The position numbers were made by a program, and so were the translations under genes. The notes below the pieces were generated by a model, which made no database searches, was not told where the DNA came from, and saw nothing but the letters and a program-made list of their open reading frames with translations. From assembly GCA_002305165.1 (NCBI GenBank), contig DBQI01000002.1, forward strand, positions 1 to 56,147: 56,147 nucleotides of DNA, written 5' to 3'. The DNA is from Armatimonadetes bacterium UBA1398 (GTDB taxonomy: Bacteria > Armatimonadota > Zipacnadia > UBA1398). Of this stretch, positions 8,219 to 16,798 are shown in pieces (positions within the stretch are counted from its first letter, which is position 1; each line of letters starts with the position of its first letter).

Positions 8219-8250
8219 GAGGGAGGCCGACACACGCTCGGGCCTCCCTC
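8219..8250 (+). terminator. Terminator-like hairpin after the PilT array
   Basis: Perfect 10-bp arms GAGGGAGGCC (8219-8228) and GGCCTCCCTC (8241-8250) around a 12-nt loop, 17 nt after the third pilT stop. No long T tract follows, so termination strength is uncertain. Confidence 0.6.
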
Positions 8251-8373
8251 CGGTCGAGGTTTGTAGTCCGCCACGTCCCTCGGCAGGAGGGCGCACTGCG
8301 AACGGACACATGGGACGTGCTGGGCGTCCTTCTTGCGACTGCCGGTGTAGACTATCCGTCGCAGGGGAAGCGT

Positions 8374-9534
8374 ATGGCCGACGAGAGCCGGGAACGGGAA
8401 AGCCAGCTTAGAGAGACCATCCAGGCCTTCTATGACACCAAGATCGGTGTCACCGTCATTAGTGCCTGCAACTACATCCTCTATGGCTCCGTAGGAGTCC
8501 TCGTTCTCTGTCTGTTGTACCTGGCTCTGGCCGTGCTGTCAGGTGACTTGGGCGACAAGGGTATCACCGCCGCCGGGGCCGCGAAGTACCACTGGATCGG
8601 CCTGCTCTTCATGTACTCGGTGATCTGTGGCTCCCTGGCCTATCTCGTACGCAGCCTGGAGGACGATGGCCTCATCCTGATCGCGGGAATCGGAGGGGCC
8701 GTCGTCTACTTCGGTTTACCCATCCTGATGGAGTTGGGTATCCATCACTTCTCCTCGGCAACTCCCGGGCCCAACCTTGCCGTCGATCTGCTGCGGAAGA
8801 CCTTCATCTTCGTCGGCGTCTTCCTCTGGGGCCTGGGGGCTCTACGCGCCGCCATCTTCGTGGTAGACCGCATGCTGACCGACACCTCGGATAAGTCGCT
8901 GCCCGACTCCAATCGCGAGTTGATCTCCCGCGCCGCGGACCGACCGCTGAAGGCGAACGTATACACCCGGCCCGGCCCCCTCGCTCGCTGCTGGGAGCTT
9001 CCCCACTGCATCGACTTCATCCGGGAGGTCTGCAAGCCCTGGGAGGTCAAGCGCTCCTGTTGGCGCCTCCAGACGGGCTGCATGTGTGACGCCCGCTACC
9101 TCTACCAAGCGCTGCGCAAGGACCGCACGGAGGGCGTCCGCGCCGACGAGGCGGACTGGCTCCAGGAAGAGGCCAAGTCCATGGGCGGCGGGGAGTTCGA
9201 GCGGAAGCTGTTCTGTCGCGACTGCCGGATCTACCAGGAGCACCAGCGGCGCAAGTTCCGGTTCCTGAGCCCTCTCGCTATCCCCATCACCGCTCTGCTC
9301 GTGTACGCCCTCCACCCCCTCTTCCTGACAGCGTACGACCTGGTCATCGAGCGGACGGCTGGGCTCGTGAAGACCATGTGGCTTGCCGAGGGGGGCGCTG
9401 ACGCGGCGCAGGAGTTCGTCACCGACATGTCGGGCCAAGGCGTTGTCTACGCCATCCTAGCCCTCTTCGCGCTGTTCATGCTCAGTGCCGTCATGCGCTT
9501 CATCGAGTGGCTCACACTCGAGGCCATGCTCTGA
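8374..9534 (+). CDS. Six-helix membrane protein with an eight-cysteine cytoplasmic-type loop; function unknown
   Basis: A 386-aa protein that I cannot name. Hydrophobic spans lie near residues 32-55, 73-92, 99-121, 143-164, 299-320 and 357-376. Between spans 4 and 5 is a long polar loop with eight cysteines: C206, C212, C220, C229, C236, C238, C281 and C284, in the pattern RCWELPHC...C...SCW...GCMC...FCRDC. This CWE/CW/CxxC arrangement resembles a small cysteine-rich module found in bacterial signalling proteins and could bind zinc or an iron-sulfur cluster. The ATG at 8374 follows AGGGGAAG; an in-frame GTG at 8317 is less likely. It follows the pilT array after a hairpin, so a link to pilus control is possible but inferred. 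Confidence 0.72.
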   Translation: MADESRERESQLRETIQAFYDTKIGVTVISACNYILYGSVGVLVLCLLYLALAVLSGDLGDKGITAAGAAKYHWIGLLFMYSVICGSLAYLVRSLEDDGLILIAGIGGAVVYFGLPILMELGIHHFSSATPGPNLAVDLLRKTFIFVGVFLWGLGALRAAIFVVDRMLTDTSDKSLPDSNRELISRAADRPLKANVYTRPGPLARCWELPHCIDFIREVCKPWEVKRSCWRLQTGCMCDARYLYQALRKDRTEGVRADEADWLQEEAKSMGGGEFERKLFCRDCRIYQEHQRRKFRFLSPLAIPITALLVYALHPLFLTAYDLVIERTAGLVKTMWLAEGGADAAQEFVTDMSGQGVVYAILALFALFMLSAVMRFIEWLTLEAML

Positions 9535-9554
9535 CTGTAACCGCCCGCCCTGCC

Positions 9555-10733
9555 CTAGCCCCTCAGAACCGCATCCAGAGCATCCATGAAGCGGACGAAG
9601 TCGTCCTCGGTGTGGGCGTAGGAGACCTGCACGCGGATCCGCGCCGTGCCCTCCGGCACCACGGGGAAGCCGAAACCCGTCACGAACACGCCTTGGGCAA
9701 GGAGCGCCGCGCTCGCGGCAATCGCCTTCGCCGTGTCGCCGATCATGATGGGGATGATCGCCGATGGGTGGTCGTTCACGTCATAGCCCCGCTCGCGGAG
9801 CATGGCACGACAGACCTCCACCTTACGCTGAAGCTCCTGGACACGCCCCGGGTCGCGCGCGAGCATCCGGAGCGCTTGCAGGGAACTGGCAGAGACGGTG
9901 GGTGGCAGGGCGTTCGAGAAGATCTGGGGGCGCGAGGCCTGTTCAAGGAGACCTATTACAGCAGCCGACGAGGCCACGAAGCCTCCTGCGGCCCCCCCAA
10001 GAGCCTTGCCCAGGGTGCTCGTGTAGATGTCAACTCGGTCCTGGACCCCGAAATGCTCGGCAGTCCCGCGGCCTGTGGGCCCAACCACGCCGGTGCCGTG
10101 GGAGTCATCGACGAGGCTTATCGCTCCATGCTGCTCACACAGCTCCACGAGCCGGTCGAGCGGGGCCAGGTCACCCTCCATACTGAAGACGCCATCGGTA
10201 ACGACGATCTTGCGACGCGCGGTGGCGTGTTCTTCCAGCAGATCGGCGAGATGGTCCATGTCCGCGTGACGGTAGATGGCTCGCGGGGTCTTGGAAGCCA
10301 AGCGGACGCCGTCGATGAGGCTCGCGTGGTTCAGCTCATCGCAGATCAAGACGTCCTCGGGGCCACTGATGGTCGGAATCAGCCCCGTGTTGGCGTTCCA
10401 GCACGCTACATATGACAGCGCGCGCTCGGTCCCGAAGAACCGCGCGAGTTCCTCCTCCAGTTCCCTGTGGATCGTGAAAGTGCCGCATATGAAGCGCACA
10501 GACGCCGTGCCAGCGCCGTACTCATCGAGAGCGCGCTTGCCTGCCTCCACAACCTCTGGCTCGCTCGCCAAGCCGAGGTAGTTGTTGGAGGACATGACGA
10601 GGACTTCGCCACGCCCTTCCATGCGCGTGTGGGCTGACATGGGCGCTTGGAGGTGCTGGAAGGACTTCAGGGTGCCCTTCGCTTCCATTGCGTCGATCTC
10701 GCCCTGGATACCCTGGTGGAACGGCACATTCAT
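9555..10733 (-). CDS. kbl: Glycine C-acetyltransferase (2-amino-3-ketobutyrate CoA ligase)
   Basis: A 392-aa PLP enzyme of the alpha-oxoamine synthase family. It cleaves 2-amino-3-ketobutyrate with CoA to glycine and acetyl-CoA, the second step of threonine breakdown. The N-terminal NNYLGLA, the substrate region DELNHASLIDG, DDSHGTGVVGPTGRG, and the PLP-lysine segment STLGKALGGAAGG are all in place. It follows tdh with a 4-bp gap, and its ribosome-binding site (CGGAGGC) lies in the tdh 3' end, so translation is probably coupled. KBL and other family members (AONS, ALAS) look alike; the tdh neighbour decides the call. It converges on the membrane protein gene with 20 bp between stops. Confidence 0.95.
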   Translation of the reverse strand: MNVPFHQGIQGEIDAMEAKGTLKSFQHLQAPMSAHTRMEGRGEVLVMSSNNYLGLASEPEVVEAGKRALDEYGAGTASVRFICGTFTIHRELEEELARFFGTERALSYVACWNANTGLIPTISGPEDVLICDELNHASLIDGVRLASKTPRAIYRHADMDHLADLLEEHATARRKIVVTDGVFSMEGDLAPLDRLVELCEQHGAISLVDDSHGTGVVGPTGRGTAEHFGVQDRVDIYTSTLGKALGGAAGGFVASSAAVIGLLEQASRPQIFSNALPPTVSASSLQALRMLARDPGRVQELQRKVEVCRAMLRERGYDVNDHPSAIIPIMIGDTAKAIAASAALLAQGVFVTGFGFPVVPEGTARIRVQVSYAHTEDDFVRFMDALDAVLRG

Positions 10734-10737
10734 GGGT

Positions 10738-11814
10738 CTAGCCTCCGAAGTCGAGGATGATCTTGCCCGCTCGTCCGCTGGTGAGGTACCGGAAGGCGGT
10801 GTCGAAGTCCTCCATGGGCATCGTATGCGTCAGCACCGGCTCGATGGAGGGGCCGTGGGTGAGGAGGAACTCCTCCGTCTGGTACCAGGTCTCGAACATC
10901 CGGCGGCCATTGACGCCGACGAGGGTCAGAGCCTTGAAGATGACCTCCTCGGCCCAGTCGATGGCGAACTCCCTAGAGGGTATGCCCAGCAAGACCATGG
11001 TGCCCGCCAAGCGAGCGAGACGCAAGGCCTGCCTGAAGGCGCCCGGGTGTCCGGACATCTCCAGGATGACATCGACGCCCATCCCGCGAGTGACCTCCAT
11101 GACCGCCGCTTCCAAGTCCCCCGTAGTAGGATCCAGCACGAGATCCGCACCCACCGCCTCAGCCAATCCGCGTCGGTAGGCGTTGGGCTCGCTCACGATG
11201 ACGCGCGACGCCCCGCGCGCTTTCGCTATGGGCACGGAGAATAGACCGATGGGCCCGGCCCCGACGCAGAGGACGGAAGCCCCGGCCACGTCGGCGCTGG
11301 CTACGGTGTGCATCGCGTTGCCGAGAGGGTCCATCACGGAGGCCCATCGATCGGGGATGTCCGCGTGGATGGGCCACACGTTGCCCGCCGGCATGGAGAT
11401 CCAGTCGGCGAAGCACCCGTCTCGATCGACGCCGATGATCTCAACGCTCTGGCACAGGTGGGCCTTGCCTGTCCGGCAGTAGTAGCACGTGCCGCAACAG
11501 ATATGGCCCTCGGCGCTGACCCGCTGTCCAACCTCCAGGGGCTGGGTGACGCCTTGGCCCAGTTGCTCAACGACCCCCACGAACTCATGGCCGATGATGG
11601 TAGGCGGCTTGATCCGATTCGCGGACCACTCGTCCCACTGGTAGATGTGCACATCGGTTCCGCAGATGGCGGCGCTGGTGACTCGGATGAGCACCTCGCC
11701 CCGTAGAGGGACCGGCTTCGTTGCCTGTTCGAGGTGGAAGCCGGGCTCTGGCTCGGTCTTGCGCAGACAGCGCATGTAGCGCGGCCGCTCGGCGTGACGG
11801 TCACGGGTGCTCAT
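10738..11814 (-). CDS. tdh: L-threonine 3-dehydrogenase
   Basis: A 358-aa zinc-dependent medium-chain dehydrogenase that oxidises threonine to 2-amino-3-ketobutyrate with NAD+. Catalytic-zinc residues are seen as AAICGTDVHIY and GHEFVG. The structural zinc site is the cysteine cluster CCGTCYYCRTGKAHLC. The Rossmann motif is VGAGPIGLFS. The chain is slightly longer than usual (about 341 aa), and an ATG at codon 14 (11775) would give the classical N-terminus MRCLRKTEP; neither start has a strong ribosome-binding site. It is first in the tdh-kbl operon and diverges from nusB across 190 bp. Confidence 0.94.
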   Translation of the reverse strand: MSTRDRHAERPRYMRCLRKTEPEPGFHLEQATKPVPLRGEVLIRVTSAAICGTDVHIYQWDEWSANRIKPPTIIGHEFVGVVEQLGQGVTQPLEVGQRVSAEGHICCGTCYYCRTGKAHLCQSVEIIGVDRDGCFADWISMPAGNVWPIHADIPDRWASVMDPLGNAMHTVASADVAGASVLCVGAGPIGLFSVPIAKARGASRVIVSEPNAYRRGLAEAVGADLVLDPTTGDLEAAVMEVTRGMGVDVILEMSGHPGAFRQALRLARLAGTMVLLGIPSREFAIDWAEEVIFKALTLVGVNGRRMFETWYQTEEFLLTHGPSIEPVLTHTMPMEDFDTAFRYLTSGRAGKIILDFGG

Positions 11815-11889
11815 GGCTTACCAGCTTCTTATGGTGTTCGGAGGAGTCACAAGTTGTGATTCACCATCGCTGTTGGGCCACCTTCCATC

Positions 11890-11919
11890 CTGACTCCGAC
11901 TGGTCCTTTGGGGTAAACT
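11890..11919 (+). promoter_or_regulatory. Possible promoter of the nusB operon
   Basis: CTGACT (11890-11895) and TAAACT (11914-11919) with an 18-bp spacer match four and five of six consensus bases. They point towards nusB, with transcription starting near 11926. Confidence 0.4.
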
Positions 11920-11926
11920 GGCCTTT

Positions 11927-11948
11927 CGTGGCTCCGCAACGAGCCACG
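11927..11948 (+). promoter_or_regulatory. Leader hairpin before nusB
   Basis: Perfect 8-bp arms CGTGGCTC (11927-11934) and GAGCCACG (11941-11948) enclose CGCAAC. The hairpin would be the very 5' end of the transcript if the proposed promoter is right. It could be a stabiliser or a protein-binding site. It also argues against the in-frame GTG at 11948 as a nusB start. Confidence 0.4.
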
Positions 11949-12004
11949 TGGAGACGATCCGTGTGGGGCTCCTCACACGATGTGGAAGCAGGTACCCAGC
12001 CGGC

Positions 12005-12457
12005 ATGTCCAAACGACGACAAGCGCGCCGAGCCGCCGTGCAGCTCCTATACCAGGCAGAGATCTGGGGAGGGCCCGCCCTGCCGTTGGAGGACGTCAAC
12101 TCATGCCTGGAGAGCTGGGAGCGAGATAGCAGCCCTGATGACGGGATGCGGACCTTCGTGATCGAGGCCGTGTACGGGGTGAGTGAGCGTGTCGACGAAC
12201 TGGACGGGATGATCGCCGAGTACGCCCAAGACTGGACCATCGACCGTATGCCTGTGATCGACAAGAACATCCTTCGGCTCGCCCTGCGCGAGCTGCTCTA
12301 TTGCTCGGACATCCCGTGGCAGGTGTCCATCAACGAGGCGGTTGAACTGGCAAAGCGCTACTCGACGCCCGAATGTGCGAGCTTCGTGAACGGTGTGCTG
12401 TCGGCCGTGCAGGCGGACCGCCCTTCGGGTGAGAGCAACGAGGAGAGGGATGACTGA
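12005..12457 (+). CDS. nusB: Transcription antitermination factor NusB
   Basis: A 150-aa all-helical RNA-binding protein that, with S10 (NusE), binds boxA RNA to promote antitermination of rRNA operons. The N-terminus MSKRRQARRAAVQLLYQAE is a textbook NusB start. The C-terminal DKNILRLALRELLY and INEAVELAKRYSTPECASFVNGVL are the other conserved blocks. The ATG at 12005 is preferred over a GTG at 11948, which lies in a leader hairpin and adds 19 non-family residues. It is first gene of a tightly spaced operon with folD, xseA, xseB and dxs, a gene order common in bacteria. Confidence 0.96.
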   Translation: MSKRRQARRAAVQLLYQAEIWGGPALPLEDVNSCLESWERDSSPDDGMRTFVIEAVYGVSERVDELDGMIAEYAQDWTIDRMPVIDKNILRLALRELLYCSDIPWQVSINEAVELAKRYSTPECASFVNGVLSAVQADRPSGESNEERDD

Positions 12458-12459
12458 CT

Positions 12460-13323
12460 GTGCCGGCCGAGATCATTGACGGAAGAGCTGTCGCCCAGAG
12501 GATTCGTGATGGACTACCCGCGCGCGTCGCCAAAGTCGAGGAGGTCCTGGGCTGCCCGCCCGGCCTCGGCGTAATGCTGGTAGGCGATGATGCAGCCTCC
12601 GCCACGTACGTGAGGATGAAAGAGAAGGCGTGCGCCAAGGCCGACATCTACAGCCGGCAGGTCACGCTGCCCGGGGACGCCTCCCCCGAGCAGGTATTCG
12701 CGAGCATCGAGGAGATGAACCAGGATCCGCGCATTCATGGGATCCTCGTCCAGCAGCCCGTGCCCTCCCACATTGATGCGGAGGCGGTCTGCTCCGCGAC
12801 CGCGCCCCACAAGGATGTGGACGGGTTTCATCCCCACAACCTGGGCGAGCTGCTCCGTACTGGAACGGCGCCCTTCGTGGCGTGCACCCCGCGCGGAGTG
12901 ATCGAGCTGATCGACAGCGCGGGGACGGAGATTCGTGGCGCGCGGGCCGTAGTGCTTGGACGGTCGAACATCGTCGGAAAGCCGGTGGCGCTCCTCCTGC
13001 TCGCCCGGCACGCCACGCTTACGGTCTGCCACAGTCGGACTCGCGACCTCCCTGCCGTCTGCCGCGAAGCAGACATACTGGTGGTCGCCATCGGACGTCC
13101 GAAGATGGTCAAGGGCGACTGGATCAAGCCCGGCGCTACAGTCATCGACGTTGGCACGAACCGACTCGAAGACGGAAGCCTATGCGGCGACGTGGACTTC
13201 GATGAAGCGGTGGAAGTCGCGGGCAAGATATCACCGTCGCCCGGGGGAGTCGGCCCGATGACAATCGCCATGCTCCTGGCCAACACAGTGGAGTCGGCGG
13301 AGCGGAAGGCTGGCTTGGCTTGA
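12460..13323 (+). CDS. folD: Bifunctional methylenetetrahydrofolate dehydrogenase / methenyltetrahydrofolate cyclohydrolase
   Basis: A 287-aa enzyme of one-carbon metabolism that interconverts 5,10-methylene-, 5,10-methenyl- and 10-formyl-THF with NADP+. Signature motifs: VGDDAASATYVRMKEKAC with the catalytic Lys, GILVQQPVPSHI, HKDVDGFHP, the cofactor loop VLGRSNIVGKPVA, and near the end SPSPGGVGPMTIAMLL. It starts at a GTG 2 nt after the nusB stop; its ribosome-binding site GAGGAGAGG lies in the nusB 3' end. Its stop overlaps the xseA start. Confidence 0.98.
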   Translation: MPAEIIDGRAVAQRIRDGLPARVAKVEEVLGCPPGLGVMLVGDDAASATYVRMKEKACAKADIYSRQVTLPGDASPEQVFASIEEMNQDPRIHGILVQQPVPSHIDAEAVCSATAPHKDVDGFHPHNLGELLRTGTAPFVACTPRGVIELIDSAGTEIRGARAVVLGRSNIVGKPVALLLLARHATLTVCHSRTRDLPAVCREADILVVAIGRPKMVKGDWIKPGATVIDVGTNRLEDGSLCGDVDFDEAVEVAGKISPSPGGVGPMTIAMLLANTVESAERKAGLA

Positions 13324-14543
13324 GTGAGGCGCCCCTCAGCGTCACGGAACTGACGCAGCATATCAGCAGCCTCCTAGAGGACGATCCCCTTCTGGGTCAC
13401 TGCTCGGTCCAGGGCGAACTCACGAACGTCAGCAGACCCTCCTCGGGGCATCTCTACTTCTCGCTGCGGGACAAGGGGGCGTCGCTTCCATGCGTGATGT
13501 GGCGGTCGGACGCCTCGTCCCTGCGGTTCAAACCTGAGGATGGCGCCGAGGTCGTGGTGAAGGGCCGCGTGGGTGTCTACGCGCCCCACGGCCGGTACCA
13601 ACTCTATGTATCGCGGATGAGCCCCGTAGGCGCCGGTGACCTCTGGGCCCAGTTCGAGGCTCTCAAGGCGCGGCTGGCTGAGGAAGGCCTGTTCGACAGC
13701 GAACGGAAGCGCAGTCTGCCGCGGTACCCCCGTGCGATCGCCGTTGTGTCGGCCGCGACCGGAGCGGGCACTCAGGACATGCTCACGATTCTGGCTCGCC
13801 GTTTCCCTCCGGCTCGGGTGACCTTAGTGCCGGCGGTGGTGCAAGGGAGCACCGCGCCGCCGTCGCTCATCGCGGCCCTGGAAGCCGCCGCTGAAGTCCC
13901 CGATGTGGACGTGGTGATCATCGGTCGTGGGGGCGGCTCGATGGAGGACCTGTGGTGCTTCAACGATGAGGGGTTGGTTCGCACGGTCGCGGCGTGCCCG
14001 GTGCCGATCGTCTCGGCGGTCGGCCACGAGACGGATTTCACCCTGACTGACTTCGCTGCCGACGTCCGCGCCCCCACGCCCTCGGCGGCGGCGGAGATAG
14101 CGGTGCCCGACCGAACGGAGCTTTTAGGCCAGCTTGACTCGGCCCAGGCCAGGCTCCAGAATGGCTTGAGGGCCTTAGCGGAACGGGCTCGCGGTTCCCT
14201 CGATCGTCTGGAAGCCCGTGTGCCCTTCGCTCGCCCTGGCGACCTCCTGGCCGCGCCCACGCAGAGGCTCGACGAGTGCTCAGAGGCTCTCGTAAGGGCG
14301 GTCCGCGAGTGCCTGCGGGTGGCCAGTGACCGGCTCGACAGACTCGGCAGCCGCGTTTCCGACCTCGGGCCGAAGCGGACACTGGAGCGAGGCTACTCCA
14401 TCGTCCGCACTCCCGATGGACAGGTATTGCGGAGGGCTCAGGACACGGAGGAGGGCGCGGCGATCGAGGTCATTCTCGCGGCCGGCGCCTTGGATGCCCA
14501 GGTCACGGCGGTGCACGGATCCTCCAGTGAATCGACCAGCTAA
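13320..14543 (+). CDS. xseA: Exodeoxyribonuclease VII large subunit
   Basis: A 407-aa nuclease subunit that degrades single-stranded DNA with XseB. The N-terminal OB fold shows VQGELTNVSRPSSGHLYFSL. The catalytic domain carries YPRAIAVVSAATGAGTQDML, then DVVIIGRGGGSMEDLWCFND and PIVSAVGHETDFTLTDFAAD. A long heptad-rich helical region follows, and the C-terminus LERGYSIVRTPDGQVL is typical. It starts at a TTG that overlaps the folD stop by 4 bp, so translation is probably coupled. It is slightly shorter than the E. coli protein. Confidence 0.97.
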   Translation: MSEAPLSVTELTQHISSLLEDDPLLGHCSVQGELTNVSRPSSGHLYFSLRDKGASLPCVMWRSDASSLRFKPEDGAEVVVKGRVGVYAPHGRYQLYVSRMSPVGAGDLWAQFEALKARLAEEGLFDSERKRSLPRYPRAIAVVSAATGAGTQDMLTILARRFPPARVTLVPAVVQGSTAPPSLIAALEAAAEVPDVDVVIIGRGGGSMEDLWCFNDEGLVRTVAACPVPIVSAVGHETDFTLTDFAADVRAPTPSAAAEIAVPDRTELLGQLDSAQARLQNGLRALAERARGSLDRLEARVPFARPGDLLAAPTQRLDECSEALVRAVRECLRVASDRLDRLGSRVSDLGPKRTLERGYSIVRTPDGQVLRRAQDTEEGAAIEVILAAGALDAQVTAVHGSSSESTS

Positions 14544-14553
14544 GGAGCGGCGG

Positions 14554-14790
14554 ATGCCAGCCAAGAAGACGGCAGAACAGACCTTCGAGCAGGCGTTGGC
14601 TCGACTCGAACAGATTGTGGCGGAGTTGGAGCGTGGCGACCCCAGCCTCGAGGAGGCGCTGGCTTTGTTCGAGGAGGGCACTAAGCTCAAGGAGCTATGC
14701 GCACAGCGGCTTGAGGTAGCGGCTGAGAAGATCCGCACGCTCACCGATGGATCTCCCCGAGGCGCCGCGGAGGGAGACGAGGCCGACTGA
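14554..14790 (+). CDS. xseB: Exodeoxyribonuclease VII small subunit
   Basis: A 78-aa helical partner of XseA. The core reads FEQALARLEQIVAELERGD followed by SLEEALALFEEGTKL, the diagnostic XseB pattern. The start at 14554 is set by AAGGAG 4-5 nt upstream and by family length (about 70-80 aa); the frame is open further upstream but that part is antisense-like noise inside xseA. It lies 10 nt after the xseA stop and 24 nt before dxs. Confidence 0.96.
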   Translation: MPAKKTAEQTFEQALARLEQIVAELERGDPSLEEALALFEEGTKLKELCAQRLEVAAEKIRTLTDGSPRGAAEGDEAD

Positions 14791-14814
14791 CCCGTCAGGG
14801 CGGAGGCCAACGCA

Positions 14815-16704
14815 ATGTGCGACATACTGAATACCATCAACTGCCCCCAGGATCTGAAGGAGCTCCCACGGGAGCGCTTTCAAGATCTGGCAGCCGAGAT
14901 CCGTGAGTTCCTCATCCAGTCCGTGTCACAGACGGGAGGGCATCTCGCGCCCAACCTCGGGATCGTCGAGTTGACCCTGGCGCTGCACCGTGTTTACGAC
15001 AGCCCGCGGGACAAGATCGTCTGGGACGTGGGGCACCAGTGCTACGTGCACAAGCTCATAACCGGGCGTCGAGACCGTTTCGGCACCCTGCGCCAGACGG
15101 GTGGCATCTCCGGCTTCCCCAAGCGAGACGAGTCCGAGCACGACTCATTCGGCGCCGGACACGGCTCGACATCCATCTCCGCAGCCCTCGGCATGGCCGT
15201 CGCCCGGGACCGACAAGGCGGCTCGAACCGGGTTATTGCCGTCATCGGCGATGGCGCCATGACGGGCGGGCTCGCCATGGAGGGGCTCAACCAGGCGGGC
15301 CACATCGGGACCGACCTCACCGTCGTGCTGAACGACAATGGGATGTCCATCAGTCCCAACGTTGGCGGCGTGGCTCGGTCACTCCACCGACTTCGGTACG
15401 ATCGTGGTTACCGCCGAGCCAAGGAGCACCTGAAGGGCCTGGTGACTCAGTACGACCCCCTCGGCGTCGGCTCCACGGTTCTCGAGGTCTTGGGCCGCGT
15501 CAAGGATGGCGCTCGGCATCTGGTCCTCCCGGGCACCCTGTTCGAGGCCTTTGGCCTTGACTACATCGGGCCTGTGGACGGGCACGACATCGAGGAGCTA
15601 CTGAGAACATTCGAGCTCGTCCATGATCTGCCAGGCCCCATCCTTGTGCATGTTCACACGGAGAAGGGCAAGGGCTACCGGCCCGCCGAGTCTAATGCCG
15701 AGCGCTTCCATGGGGTACAACCCTTCGACGTTGAGACTGGCGAGACTGCGCCCCCGAGCGGCCCGGGACGGCCCTACACGGAGATCTTCGCCGAAGCTCT
15801 GATCGAGTTGGCTGCCGAGGATGAGCGCATCGTGGCGATCACCGCCGCCATGGGGCCAGGCACCGGGCTTATGGGCTTCGCGGAGGCTTACCCCGACCGC
15901 TTCTTCGACGTCGGGATGGCGGAGCAGCACGCCGTGACCTTTGCTGCCGGGCTAGCCGCTGCGGGCCTCCGCCCCGTCGTGGCCATCTACTCGACCTTCC
16001 TACAGCGAGCCTATGACGAGGTCATCCACGACGTCTGTCTGCAGGGACTGCCCGTGACCTTCTGCCTAGACCGCGCCGGAATCGTGGGCGCTGACGGCCC
16101 GACCCACCATGGGGTATACGACCTCTCGTACATGCGGCACTTCCCCGAGCTCGTGCTCATGGCCCCCTCGGACGACCTCGAGATGCGCGACATGCTGATG
16201 ACCGCGCTGTGCCACGACGGGCCGGCAGCGATCCGCTACCCACGCAGTGCGAGCCCCGGCGTACCGATCGATCGGCCCATGCAGGTGCTCCCCATTGGTA
16301 GCGCGAGGGTGGCGCGCGAAGGCAGGGACTGCACGCTGCTGAGCATCGGAGGCCTGCTGCAGGAGGCCCTGGGGGCGGCGGAGATCCTCGGGAAGCAGGA
16401 GATCCAGGCAGAGGTGATAGATGCCCGCTTCGCCAAACCTCTGGACCTGAACACCATCCGTGAGTCCGTTCTGAAGACCGGCGTGCTCGTCACCGTCGAG
16501 GAGAACGCCCTTCAAGGCGGCTTCGGATCCGGCGTGCTGGAGATGCTGGAGTCGGCCCACGTGTCCAAGCTGGTGGCCCATCGCCTGGGGCTGCCGGACA
16601 TCTTCGTGGAGCATGGAGACACCGCGTCCCTGAGGCGGCGCTTCGGGCTCGACGCGGCCTCGATCGCCGATGTCGCCCTCGCCCATCTGCCAGGGCGCCT
16701 GTGA
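14815..16704 (+). CDS. dxs: 1-deoxy-D-xylulose-5-phosphate synthase
   Basis: A 629-aa thiamine-diphosphate enzyme that joins pyruvate and glyceraldehyde 3-phosphate in the first step of the MEP isoprenoid pathway. Visible: GGHLAPNLGIVELT, WDVGHQCYVHKLITGR, the ThDP motif GDGAMTGGLAMEGLN, NDNGMSISPNVG, and in the pyrimidine-binding domain FFDVGMAEQHAVTFAAGLA and DRAGIVGADGPTHHG. Length is normal. A GGAGG lies 8 nt before the ATG. It is last in the nusB-folD-xseA-xseB-dxs unit and is followed by hairpins. Confidence 0.98.
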   Translation: MCDILNTINCPQDLKELPRERFQDLAAEIREFLIQSVSQTGGHLAPNLGIVELTLALHRVYDSPRDKIVWDVGHQCYVHKLITGRRDRFGTLRQTGGISGFPKRDESEHDSFGAGHGSTSISAALGMAVARDRQGGSNRVIAVIGDGAMTGGLAMEGLNQAGHIGTDLTVVLNDNGMSISPNVGGVARSLHRLRYDRGYRRAKEHLKGLVTQYDPLGVGSTVLEVLGRVKDGARHLVLPGTLFEAFGLDYIGPVDGHDIEELLRTFELVHDLPGPILVHVHTEKGKGYRPAESNAERFHGVQPFDVETGETAPPSGPGRPYTEIFAEALIELAAEDERIVAITAAMGPGTGLMGFAEAYPDRFFDVGMAEQHAVTFAAGLAAAGLRPVVAIYSTFLQRAYDEVIHDVCLQGLPVTFCLDRAGIVGADGPTHHGVYDLSYMRHFPELVLMAPSDDLEMRDMLMTALCHDGPAAIRYPRSASPGVPIDRPMQVLPIGSARVAREGRDCTLLSIGGLLQEALGAAEILGKQEIQAEVIDARFAKPLDLNTIRESVLKTGVLVTVEENALQGGFGSGVLEMLESAHVSKLVAHRLGLPDIFVEHGDTASLRRRFGLDAASIADVALAHLPGRL

Positions 16705-16743
16705 TCCTACGTACTCCGATAGCACATGATGAGAGTACAGCGA

Positions 16744-16773
16744 GCAGCCGCTCCCGAGTTCGGAAGCGGCTGC
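16744..16773. terminator. Hairpin between convergent dxs and oxidoreductase genes
   Basis: Arms GCAGCCGCT (16744-16752) and AGCGGCTGC (16765-16773) pair perfectly. After one mismatch they extend by CCG/CGG around an AGTT loop. A weaker GTACTC/GAGTAC pair (16711-16716 / 16733-16738) precedes it. It could serve both strands; no T tract is seen. Confidence 0.6.
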
Positions 16774-16798
16774 CGCGATGTGTGTGCCTTGGGCAAGC

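Noticed and set aside
7476..8309. 277-codon minus-strand frame
   Set aside because: Antisense to pilT copy 3. Similar frames occur antisense to copies 1 and 2, which shows they mirror the PilT codons.
9507..10415. 302-codon plus-strand frame
   Set aside because: Antisense to kbl; no recognisable family, and His/Asp-rich repeats reflect the kbl reading.
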